DNA from: JANWHF01 sp036276235
GTDB lineage: Bacteria; Planctomycetota; Phycisphaerae; Tepidisphaerales; Tepidisphaeraceae
NCBI GenBank assembly: GCA_036276235.1
Contig: DATBDZ010000401.1
Location: 1 to 10,658, forward strand
Direction: 5' to 3'
Length of the DNA: 10,658 nucleotides
Below the pieces are notes generated by a model. The model was not told where the DNA came from, searched no databases, and saw only the letters and a list, made by a program, of their open reading frames with translations. Positions 1 to 6,004 of the stretch are shown here, piece by piece. Position 1 is the first letter of the stretch; the number at the start of each line of letters is the position of its first letter. A program made the position numbers and the translations under genes.

Positions 1-40
1 TCGCCCACCATGAGCGACGTGGTGGGCGAGTACACCCACC
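1..40. repeat. Palindromic hairpin cluster with alternative pairings
   Basis: Positions 1-10 (TCGCCCACCA) and 20-29 (TGGTGGGCGA) are perfect reverse complements with a 9-base loop. A third arm, CCCACC at 35-40, can instead pair with GGTGGG at 21-26. The middle arm can therefore form either of two exclusive hairpins. There is no T-run directly after either one, so this is more like an intergenic palindromic (REP-like) repeat than a terminator. The window edge cuts off whatever lies to the left, so the element may be longer. Confidence 0.5.
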
Positions 41-78
41 CTACACGAATTCGCGAACATTTTCAGACCAGGTACTGC

Positions 79-126
79 GAAGCATCCAGCCCACTCGAGC
101 GAATGGATGGATGCTTCAAGATTTTT
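79..126 (+). terminator. Candidate rho-independent terminator of an upstream gene
   Basis: A perfect 10-base stem is formed by GAAGCATCCA (79-88) and TGGATGCTTC (108-117) around a 19-base loop. It is followed after four bases by ATTTTT (121-126). On the plus strand this has the layout of an intrinsic terminator and would end transcription of a gene left of the window. The loop is long and the T-run short, so it could also be just another palindromic repeat in this repeat-rich spacer. Confidence 0.4.
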
Positions 127-167
127 GCTCTCATAGTAGGCCCCCAAGCGCTGGGTCGCGCTCAGAA

Positions 168-232
168 CCCTCTCCCCTGGCTTCGACGAGCTCAGTCGAG
201 TCGTACTCAGGGGAGAGGGCAGGGTGAGGGGA
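168..232 (+). repeat. Intergenic palindromic repeat, copy 1
   Basis: The outer arms CCCTCTCCCCTG (168-179) and CAGGGGAGAGGG (208-219) form a perfect 12-base stem. The 28-base interior contains CTTCGACGAGCTCAG and is followed by the tail GGGCAGGGTGAGGGGA. The core 170-219 reappears in reverse complement at 288-337 with one mismatch. The layout resembles widespread REP-like intergenic repeats with CCCTCTCCCC and GGGGAGAGGG arms. It carries no gene. Confidence 0.75.
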
Positions 233-275
233 CGGCGTGTCGCGATATGGCACCGTTCGCAAGTTGACGCGTTCG

Positions 276-338
276 TCCCCACCCCAACCCTCTCCCCTGA
301 GTACGACTCGACTGAGCTCGTCGAAGTCAGGGGAGAGC
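276..338 (-). repeat. Intergenic palindromic repeat, copy 2 (inverted)
   Basis: This is the second copy of the element at 168-232, in opposite orientation and 43 bases away. Read on the minus strand, 337-288 matches 170-219 at 49 of 50 positions. The outer tail (TCCCCACCCCAACC at 276-289) is related to but diverged from the tail of copy 1. The arms 290-299 and 328-337 pair perfectly over 10 bases. The two copies together could fold into one large stem across 168-338, a BIME-like arrangement. Confidence 0.75.
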
Positions 339-384
339 GAGAATGCCCAATGCCGCGCTTTGCGGGTGGTGTCTAGTAACGTAG

Positions 385-402
385 GGCGGGATTTATCCCG
401 CC
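385..402. repeat. Short GGCGGGA palindrome
   Basis: GGCGGGA (385-391) and TCCCGCC (396-402) form a perfect 7-base, GC-rich stem with the 4-base loop TTTA. It lies about 50 bases past the stop codon of the minus-strand gene at 451-900. It could act as a transcript-end hairpin for that gene, but no T-run follows on the minus strand. It is more likely another dispersed palindromic repeat. Confidence 0.45.
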
Positions 403-450
403 GCTTACGGGCCCGGGCGGTGTAGCGGCACTCGACACAGCGTCGTCCGA

Positions 451-900
451 TCACCGAATCCCCGTAAACTGTGCCGCCACCTTCAGCCACTTCCCATCGC
501 GCTTCACGAACGTGTCGGTAAAGCGGTAGCTGCCGGATAGATCCTGATCCTGGGCATGCCCCTTGATCGTCAGCATCCCCGTCGCCACGGCGGCGTTTCC
601 GTACACTCGAACGTCCATGTCCTCGAGCTTCGCCGTTTCAATGACCACAATGCCGTCGCGAAACTGCGAGACGAATTCGTCCTTGGGCGAAAGATGTCCG
701 CTCGGCGTTGTCATCGTGAAATCGTCGGCGAGCATCTCGCCGATCGCGTCGGCCTTGGATTTCTGCGCCGCCGTCACCCACGCCTCTTCCAACGCCGTGA
801 TCTGCTTGATTTCGGCCGCCGATTCCGTTTTCGGATCGGCGGCATGAATCGGCCCGGCGAAAACCAGCGACAACACGATTGCGGAAATGAGGATTCGCAT
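451..900 (-). CDS. Secreted DUF4440 / SnoaL-like (NTF2 fold) protein
   Basis: A 149-residue protein. Residues 1-20 (MRILISAIVLSLVFAGPIHA) form a classic cleavable signal peptide, so it is exported. Residues 30-147 look like a DUF4440/SnoaL-like NTF2 fold: an N-terminal helix with ALEEAWVTAAQKSKADAIGEMLADDF, the HLSPKDEFVSQF segment, a VRVYGNAAVATGMLTIKG strand pair, and the family-typical end YRFTDTFVKRDGKWLKVAAQF. The domain is complete and of usual length. Members of this fold range from small-molecule binding or isomerase-like proteins to proteins of unknown role, and no substrate or catalytic residue can be assigned here. There is no strong Shine-Dalgarno sequence before the ATG, and the start is chosen because it gives the intact signal peptide. 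It is transcribed divergently from the DUF1963 gene across a 165-base spacer. The family call is solid, the function unknown. Confidence 0.82.
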   Translation of the reverse strand: MRILISAIVLSLVFAGPIHAADPKTESAAEIKQITALEEAWVTAAQKSKADAIGEMLADDFTMTTPSGHLSPKDEFVSQFRDGIVVIETAKLEDMDVRVYGNAAVATGMLTIKGHAQDQDLSGSYRFTDTFVKRDGKWLKVAAQFTGIR

Positions 901-1049
901 AGGCGAGGAAGTTTACCGCCAAATCGCGCGGCCGCCGAGAGGAATGACGGCGAATTAATGACGATTTAACAATCAACTCCGAGCCGTTGCCCTTGGTTGG
1001 TCGCTGAGCGATAACTGCGCACTCGGAAACGAGAATCACGTCGTTCACT

Positions 1050-1055
1050 GGGAGG
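1050..1055 (+). promoter_or_regulatory. Shine-Dalgarno site deciding the DUF1963 gene start
   Basis: GGGAGG lies 10 bases before ATG 1066. The later in-frame-for-the-domain ATG at 1161 has no comparable site (upstream sequence CGGCGGCGCGGGA). This favours 1066 as the ancestral start and supports reading 1066-1176 and 1161-2063 as two pieces of one gene. Confidence 0.55.
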
Positions 1056-1065
1056 TTCACGGGCC

Positions 1066-2063
1066 ATGATCAGCGACGCACTTCAAAAGCAATTTGTAAA
1101 GGACATCAAGAAAGCGAACCTAAGCGACCACCGCGACGAGCTGCTGGCGGCGGCGCGGGAATGTATCCACTTTTTTACCACGAGCCCAAGCGCAAGCTGG
1201 CGGTCGGCGTCAGCAAGGTTGGCGGAGAGCCGGATCTGCCGGCTTCAATCGAGTGGCCGGATGGGCTGGACGACAAAGGGAAAAAGCGCGGGAAGGCGGA
1301 GTTTCTTGCGCAGTTTAATCTCGCTGAGTTGCCGCCGATCAAAGATCCGGATCTTCCTCGTACCGGGCATCTATGGCTCTTCGTCCAGAACACGCTGTTG
1401 ACCGAGGCCCCAAACGTTATCTTCTATCGAGACGGCAAGGAGCCGCTCAAGCCGCGCCCAAAACCGCAATCCACAAACCCGCCCACGGAATATGGATGGC
1501 GCGACCTCAAGCCCGCGTCGCTTACCTTTCAGGCGGGTGTGAGCCTACCGCTTTCCAGTTCCAAGTTTCGTCGAAAGTTTGAGACACTGAGCAACGAGCT
1601 TGACGAGCTGCACACTCTGATGACTGCCGGCCCCGATGACGAACACGAGACCATCGACGGCCAACTCGGCGGCTATTCTTTTCAGGCCGAAGTAGATCTT
1701 GCCCGGCAGTATGCGATCGAAGAAATGGGCAAGGCAGATTTTATTTCTGCCGACGCATGGAGCAGTGTTGAGCAGCTTGAGGGGCAAATCAAGAACGGGC
1801 TTCCGTTCCTGAAAGGCGACAAGCTCAAAGCCTATCAGAACGAATTGCGAAAGAATCTGACGCCCTTGAAGTGGATCGTAAAAAACGACAAGGAAATTCA
1901 GGCCCGGGCCGACGCGCTGCAGTTGCTCTGCATGTTCCGCCCCAACTACGGAATCGATTTAGAATTCGGCGACGGAATGTATCTGGATTTTCTGATGCAC
2001 CGCGAGGATCTGGCCAAGCGCGATTTCTCGAACGTGTATTGCAATTTGCCAATGCTGCTGTAG
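1066..2063 (+). pseudogene. DUF1963 / YwqG-like protein, frameshifted near its 5' end
   Basis: Two overlapping reading frames look like one gene. Frame A starts at ATG 1066 behind a good ribosome site and gives a helical N-terminus (MISDALQKQFVKDIKKANLS, then DHRDELLAAARECIHFF). Frame B, open from 1161 to the stop at 2063, carries the DUF1963/YwqG body: VGVSKVGGEPDLP, IEWP, FLAQFNLAELP, GHLWLFVQN, VIFYRDGKEPL, GGYSFQAEVDL, and a C-terminal FGDGMYLDFLMHREDLAKRDF. YwqG-family proteins normally have such a helical segment just before the SKxGGxPDLP motif. A one-base slip back in the T6 run at 1171-1176 joins the two into about 332 residues (CIHFF then YHEPKRKL). If the shift is real, a shorter protein of 300 residues from ATG 1161 could still be made. 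YwqG-like proteins have no well-defined biochemical role. The gene ends 14 bases from the convergent AraC gene. The family call is good; whether the gene is broken, recoded or a sequencing error is open. Confidence 0.7.
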
Positions 2064-2077
2064 CGGCAATGCAGCGG

Positions 2078-3022
2078 CTACGCCACAACCAATTCCCGCA
2101 GCCGCTCGACGTCGCGGATCGGAGGCTCGCCGAAGTGGCGTTTGTAGTCGCGGCTGAAGTGCGATTGGTCGTCGTAGCCGACGCGGTATCCGGCTTCGCC
2201 GGCGTCGAGGTTTTGGCTGAGCATCAGCCGCCGCGCTTCCTGGAGCCGCAGGTGCTTTTGGAATTGCAGCGGGCTCATTGCGGTGACCGCCTTGAAATGG
2301 GCGTGAAAGCCGGACACGCTCATGCCCAATTCCCGCGCTACGTTTTCAATCCGTAATGGTTTGTCGAAATCCTTCCGCAATTTCTCGACAGCGCGAGTCA
2401 TCCGGTGCCCCTGTCCGCCGAACGTGGCGAGATGCCGCAGGCGGCTGGCTTGCGCACCGTTGAGCAGCCGGTAAATGATCTCGCGAACAATCAGCGGCCC
2501 AAGCATGCGATACTCAGTGGGTCGCTCGGTGAGGCGCACGAGGCGCAGCGTTGCGTCGAGCAGATCCGCGTCGAGCGGGCTGACATCGACGCCCTTGACG
2601 CCGCCGCCGTCACCATGCGGCTGTAACACGCCCGCCGACTCAACCATCAACGATGTGACGATCGCCGGATCGAGAACGAGCCGAAAACCGAGGTACGGCC
2701 GCTCGCGCGAGGCATCGACAACCTGCCCGGTGGCGGGAACGGCCATCGTGGCGATCAGATAGTGCCCCGTGTCGTAGTGGAAGCGCTCGTCGCCCAGCAA
2801 GATGTCTTTGCTGCCCTGCGCGATCACGCAAAAGCAGGGATCTAGAACTGCGTATGCCGGCTGATTGGGAGTCGAAACGCGGTTGAGAAAAATACCGGGC
2901 TGGGCCTCGAACCTGCCGTCGCTTGTGACCGTCCGCGCGATCCGCTCCGCGAGTTCTTCGCGATCGGACTGCATCCGTCTCGCCTGTTTTGGGTCGTGAG
3001 TGTGCATCTTCTTTCGCATCAT
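2078..3022 (-). CDS. AraC-family transcriptional regulator
   Basis: About 314 residues. Residues 20-195 match the AraC_N type sensing domain (RVSTPNQPAYAVLDPCFCVI, AQGSKDILLGDERFHYD, GHYLIATMAVPATGQVV, RPYLGFRLVLDPA). The C-terminus, from about residue 210, is the double helix-turn-helix DNA-binding domain (MTRAVEKLRKDFDKPLRIEN, LGMSVSGFHAHFKAVTAMSP, QEARRLML, VGYDDQSHFSRDYKRHFGEPP). A GTG at 3028 overlaps the ribosome site GGAGGT (3032-3027) and cannot be the start. ATG 3022 lies 5 bases after GGAGG, and ATG 3019 is the alternative. It is transcribed divergently from an aldo/keto reductase, a very common pairing in which the regulator controls the oxidoreductase. The effector is unknown. The gene looks intact and full length. 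It converges on the DUF1963 gene with only 14 bases between the stop codons. Confidence 0.93.
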   Translation of the reverse strand: MMRKKMHTHDPKQARRMQSDREELAERIARTVTSDGRFEAQPGIFLNRVSTPNQPAYAVLDPCFCVIAQGSKDILLGDERFHYDTGHYLIATMAVPATGQVVDASRERPYLGFRLVLDPAIVTSLMVESAGVLQPHGDGGGVKGVDVSPLDADLLDATLRLVRLTERPTEYRMLGPLIVREIIYRLLNGAQASRLRHLATFGGQGHRMTRAVEKLRKDFDKPLRIENVARELGMSVSGFHAHFKAVTAMSPLQFQKHLRLQEARRLMLSQNLDAGEAGYRVGYDDQSHFSRDYKRHFGEPPIRDVERLRELVVA

Positions 3023-3026
3023 AACC

Positions 3027-3032
3027 ACCTCC
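3027..3032 (-). promoter_or_regulatory. Ribosome binding site of the AraC-family gene
   Basis: On the minus strand the bases 3032 to 3027 read GGAGGT. The site excludes the GTG at 3028 as start because they overlap, and points to the ATG pair at 3022 and 3019, 4 and 7 bases downstream of the hexamer. Confidence 0.7.
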
Positions 3033-3162
3033 GCGCGTCTTTCTGCCGATCATCTCACGTTTTGGAGAATCGTACAAACATCTCCGAGGATCGTCCTAAC
3101 GGTTCTCTGGACCACACACGTACAGTCTCGTGAAAAGCAGCGGGATCGAGGTCGGACGGTGG

Positions 3163-3190
3163 CCAACTGTTTGGACATTGCTCCAACTGT
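3163..3190 (+). promoter_or_regulatory. Candidate AraC-type operator (direct repeat, 20-base spacing)
   Basis: CCAACTGT occurs at 3163-3170 and again at 3183-3190, the start points being 20 bases apart, about two helical turns. AraC-family proteins typically bind two tandem half-sites on one face of the DNA with close to this spacing. The pair sits in the 231-base spacer between the divergent AraC gene and the aldo/keto reductase, 63 bases before the reductase start, where an activator or repressor site is expected. No convincing -35/-10 pair was recognised. The link to this regulator is inference. Confidence 0.4.
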
Positions 3191-3253
3191 CAGGTCGCAT
3201 CCGAAGAGATTTTGATGGCCGCAGTCGTACGAATTTGCTGATGAGGAAACGCA

Positions 3254-4237
3254 ATGCAGAAGCGTCAACTTGGAAAGAGCGGCCTGGAAGTTTCAGCGCT
3301 GGGCCTCGGCTGCATGGGCCTGAGCTACGGCTACGGCCCCGCCGCGGACAAGCAGCAGGGAATCTCACTGATCCGCGCGGCGTTTGAGCGCGGCGTCACC
3401 TTCTTCGACACCGCCGAAGCTTACGGGCCCTTCACCAACGAGGAACTCGTCGGCGAAGCGCTCGCGCCCGTCCGAGACCGCGTGGTGATCGCGACGAAAT
3501 TCGGCTTCAAGAACGGCAAGGTGGAGGCGGGGCTGGACAGCCGGCCGCAAAATATTCGGGCGATGACCGAGGCGTCCCTCAAGCGCTTGCGAACCGATCG
3601 CATCGACCTGCTCTATCAGCATCGCGTCGATCCAGAGGTGCCTATTGAGGACATGGCCGGCGCCGTGAAGGAGCTCATCGCGCAGGGCAAGGTCAAGCAC
3701 CTGGGCATGTCCGAAGCCAGCGCGGCGTCGATCCGGCGCGCTCATGCCGTGCAGCCGGTGGCCGCGTTGCAGAGCGAATACTCGCTCTGGTGGCGCGAGC
3801 CAGAAAAACAAATCCTGCCGACACTCGAAGAACTCGGCATCGGCTTGGTGCCATTCAGCCCGCTGGGCAAAGGTTTCCTCACCGGCGCGATCAACGAGAA
3901 CACAAAGTTCGATAGCACCGATTTCCGCAACATCGTCCCCCGCTTCTCCGAGAAAAACCGCAAGGCCAACCAGTCATTGATCGATCGCCTCGGCCAGATC
4001 GCGGCCGCCAAAGGCGCGACGCCCGCACAAATCGCGCTCGCGTGGCTTCTCGCGCAGAAGCCGTGGATCGTGCCCATTCCCGGAACGACGAAGCTGCATC
4101 GCCTCGAGGAAAACCTGGGCGCAGCGTCGATCGAATTGACCGCCGACGACCTTCAGAGCATCGAAGCGGCTTTGTCCACGATCACCGTGCAGGGTGATCG
4201 CTACCCCGCACACCTTCAGCAGCGCGTTGGACGCTGA
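3254..4237 (+). CDS. Aldo/keto reductase
   Basis: A 327-residue, full-length NAD(P)H-dependent oxidoreductase with a TIM-barrel fold, cytoplasmic (no signal peptide). The catalytic tetrad is visible: D52 and Y57 in FFDTAEAYG, K82 in VVIATKFGF, and H123 in LLYQHRVDP. The N-terminus MQKRQLGKSGLEVSALGLGC and the cofactor-phosphate region IPGTTKLHRLEENLGA (275-290) are typical. The closest style is the AKR13/YakC-like group, which reduces aldehydes and ketones. The physiological substrate cannot be read from sequence. The start ATG has GAGGAA (3243-3248) 5 bases upstream. It is divergent from the AraC-family gene, which probably regulates it. The carboxylesterase gene follows after 93 bases, so co-transcription with the downstream cluster is possible but not certain. 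Confidence 0.95.
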   Translation: MQKRQLGKSGLEVSALGLGCMGLSYGYGPAADKQQGISLIRAAFERGVTFFDTAEAYGPFTNEELVGEALAPVRDRVVIATKFGFKNGKVEAGLDSRPQNIRAMTEASLKRLRTDRIDLLYQHRVDPEVPIEDMAGAVKELIAQGKVKHLGMSEASAASIRRAHAVQPVAALQSEYSLWWREPEKQILPTLEELGIGLVPFSPLGKGFLTGAINENTKFDSTDFRNIVPRFSEKNRKANQSLIDRLGQIAAAKGATPAQIALAWLLAQKPWIVPIPGTTKLHRLEENLGAASIELTADDLQSIEAALSTITVQGDRYPAHLQQRVGR

Positions 4238-4310
4238 GCGGGCAAAAGAATGAAGAACCTGGTGCCTGGCCGGGATGCCGTGAGGATCGGCCCGACCTGC
4301 CAATGCCATC

Positions 4311-4356
4311 GTCCACCTCGGAGGAGTTCAATGATGAATCGCAACGTGTGCTGCCT
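4311..4356 (+). repeat. Shared leader, copy A (carboxylesterase)
   Basis: These 46 bases cover the end of the spacer, the ribosome site, the start codon and the first signal-peptide codons of the carboxylesterase. They align without gaps to 5959-6004, the same region of propeller 1, with 35 of 46 bases identical. Identical blocks are GAGGAGTT, ATGAATCGCA and TGCTGCCT. The proteins themselves are unrelated beyond this point. Confidence 0.55.
4320..4324 (+). promoter_or_regulatory. Ribosome binding site of the carboxylesterase gene
   Basis: GGAGG followed by AG lies 6 bases before ATG 4331 and 9 before ATG 4334. It argues against the upstream in-frame ATG at 4250, whose product would carry 27 extra, non-signal-like residues before the hydrophobic signal peptide. 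Confidence 0.7.
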
Positions 4357-5935
4357 CATAGTCGCACTGCTGATTACTTCCGCGAGAGGGCAGGATACAG
4401 GGCCGGTCACTGCACCGACGGCTCGTACCGCAGCCGGCATCGTGCGCGGCGTCACGGAAGGCGATGTCTCCACTTTCAAGGGAATCCCCTACGCTGCCGC
4501 GCCGGTCGGCGACTATCGCTGGCGGCCGCCGCAACCGGCGCCCGTGTGGGCGGGAGAACGTGACGCGAGCAAGTTCGGCGCGGATTGTGCGCAGGCCGGC
4601 TTTGCGCGCGGGGGCGCGTCGATCGCCCCGAACTCCTCGGAGGATTGTCTGTTCGTCAACGTGTGGCGGCCGGCTGCTGCCACGCCGGACGCGAAGTTGC
4701 CGGTCATGGTGTGGATTCACGGCGGGGCCTTTGTGTTCGGCAGCGGTTCCTCGCCGGGCACGTCGGGGGTTTCGTTCGCCAAACAAGGCGTCATTCTCGT
4801 CACGCTCAACTACCGTCTGGGGCGGCTCGGTTTCTTCGCCTTCCCCGCATTGAGCAAGGAGCATCCGGAAGAGGTCAAAGGCAATTACGCCTACATGGAC
4901 CAGATCGCCGCCCTCAAATGGGTACAGCAGAATATTGCTGCGTTCGGAGGGGACCCAAGCAACGTCACGATCTTCGGCGAGTCCGCCGGCGGCGTCTCGG
5001 TGCATACGCATCTCACCTCGCCGCTCTCGCGCGGCCTGTTCCAGAAAGCCATCATCGAGTCCGGCGGCGGCCGCGACGGCGTGCTCACCGGCCGGCCGAT
5101 GCACGAGGATCGGCCCAACGAACCCTCCGCCGAAACCATTGGCGTGAACTTCGCACACCGGCACAAGATCGACGGGACAGACGAAGCCGCGCTCGCCAAA
5201 CTTCGTGCCCTGCCCGTCAGCGAAATAGTCGACGGCGGCCAGGAAAGCGACGGCCCCGGCGGCCCGGTCATTTACCCCGGCCCCATCCTCGATGGTCGGC
5301 TCGCGGTGGAGACGCCCCAGAGCGCCTATGAGAACGGCCGTCAAACACTGGTTCCGTTGATCATCGGATCCAATAGCGCCGACTTCGTCGGCTTCATCAA
5401 TGCGGATACGAAGGAGGCGCTCTTCTCCCAGTTCGGCCAGCACAGAGCCGATGCGATCGCGGCGTATGACCCGGACGGAAAGACCGACCTCCGAACCTTG
5501 CTCACCATGGCGGGCACCGACCGCGCCCAAGCCGAGCCGGCACGTTTCACCGCCCGCGCGTTCGTCGCCAAGGGAGCGCCGGCCTACGTGTACCGCTTCT
5601 CCTACGTGTCCACGTCGATGCGCGAGCGGATGCCGAATGGCGCGCCACATGGAGCGGAGATCCCCTACGCGTTCAACACGGTAGGCGCCAACCCTGGTGC
5701 CGCGCCGGCGCCGCAGGATCTGGCGGTCGCGCGGACGGTCAACACTTATTGGGCAAACTTCGCCAAGGCCGGCGACCCCAATGGCCAGGGCGTGCCCCCG
5801 TGGCCGCGTTACGACTTAGCAAAAGACGAGATCATCGAGTTCCGTTCCGACGGCTCGGCGGCCGCTGAAGCCGATCCCCGCAAAGCGCGGCTGGATGTAA
5901 CCGAGGCCGCCGCAAAGCCGACAAAGGCGCGCTAG
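4331..5935 (+). CDS. Exported type-B carboxylesterase
   Basis: A 534-residue alpha/beta hydrolase of the carboxylesterase type-B family, which cleaves carboxylic esters. Residues 1-20 (MMNRNVCCLIVALLITSARG) are a signal peptide. Family landmarks appear in order: FKGIPYAAAPVGDYRWRPPQ (49-68), EDCLFVNVW (104-112), oxyanion-hole HGGAF (130-134), LNYRLGRLGFF (159-169), nucleophile motif GESAGG (216-221, Ser218), LFQKAIIESG (236-245), and the catalytic His440 in GAPHGAEIPYAF. C86 and C106 match the conserved disulfide near the active-site gorge. At the acid position the sequence is GSNSADF, so Asp351 appears to replace the more usual Glu. The start at 4331 is chosen for its ribosome site, and ATG 4334 is equally possible because it aligns with the start of the next gene. 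Propeller 1 follows after 46 bases. The substrate is unknown. Confidence 0.93.
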   Translation: MMNRNVCCLIVALLITSARGQDTGPVTAPTARTAAGIVRGVTEGDVSTFKGIPYAAAPVGDYRWRPPQPAPVWAGERDASKFGADCAQAGFARGGASIAPNSSEDCLFVNVWRPAAATPDAKLPVMVWIHGGAFVFGSGSSPGTSGVSFAKQGVILVTLNYRLGRLGFFAFPALSKEHPEEVKGNYAYMDQIAALKWVQQNIAAFGGDPSNVTIFGESAGGVSVHTHLTSPLSRGLFQKAIIESGGGRDGVLTGRPMHEDRPNEPSAETIGVNFAHRHKIDGTDEAALAKLRALPVSEIVDGGQESDGPGGPVIYPGPILDGRLAVETPQSAYENGRQTLVPLIIGSNSADFVGFINADTKEALFSQFGQHRADAIAAYDPDGKTDLRTLLTMAGTDRAQAEPARFTARAFVAKGAPAYVYRFSYVSTSMRERMPNGAPHGAEIPYAFNTVGANPGAAPAPQDLAVARTVNTYWANFAKAGDPNGQGVPPWPRYDLAKDEIIEFRSDGSAAAEADPRKARLDVTEAAAKPTKAR

Positions 5936-5958
5936 CACAGACCACGCGCCCGCTCATT

Positions 5959-6004
5959 GTCCATCCATGAGGAGTTTGACCATGAATCGCATCGCCTGCT
6001 GCCT
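5959..6004 (+). repeat. Shared leader, copy B (PQQ-like propeller 1)
   Basis: This is the counterpart of 4311-4356 (35 of 46 bases identical, no gaps), aligning the start codon ATG 5982 with ATG 4334. The encoded signal peptides begin MNRIACCL here and MNRNVCCL there. Identity extends upstream of the start codon, which coding constraint alone does not explain. Confidence 0.55.

Noticed and set aside
10..267. Open frame of 85 residues on the plus strand at the left edge
   Set aside because: It runs through the hairpin cluster, the terminator-like hairpin and repeat copy 1, has no ribosome site and encodes low-complexity, arginine-rich sequence.
131..490. Open frame of 119 residues on the minus strand
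   Set aside because: It covers both inverted repeat copies and overlaps the end of the DUF4440 gene. Its composition is repeat-derived and it resembles no known protein.
1170..1177. Programmed minus-one frameshift signal at the T6 run
   Set aside because: In the reading frame the context is C TTT TTT A, not a canonical slippery heptamer, and I saw no convincing downstream stimulatory structure. An indel or sequence error is simpler, so recoding is kept only as an alternative.
421..2068. The 10-mer TGTAGCGGCA at 421-430 and 2059-2068
   Set aside because: The shared stretch is short, with no extended flanking similarity, and is compatible with chance or a frequent genomic word.
2060..2081. 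Possible bidirectional terminator between the convergent DUF1963 and AraC genes
   Set aside because: The arms GTAGC and GCTAC pair over five bases, with a mismatch and two further pairs, but there is no T-run on either strand and the stem is weak.
3225..3232. 8-base palindrome TCGTACGA upstream of the aldo/keto reductase
   Set aside because: It is short, single-copy in the spacer and unlike AraC-family sites, so there is too little to call an operator.
4250..4330. N-terminal extension of the carboxylesterase from ATG 4250
   Set aside because: It would put 27 polar and basic residues before the signal peptide. A strong ribosome site directly precedes ATG 4331.
4328..5650. Long minus-strand open frame (440 residues) opposite the carboxylesterase
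   Set aside because: It is an antisense shadow of a clear esterase gene with all catalytic motifs. Long antisense frames are expected in GC-rich coding DNA.
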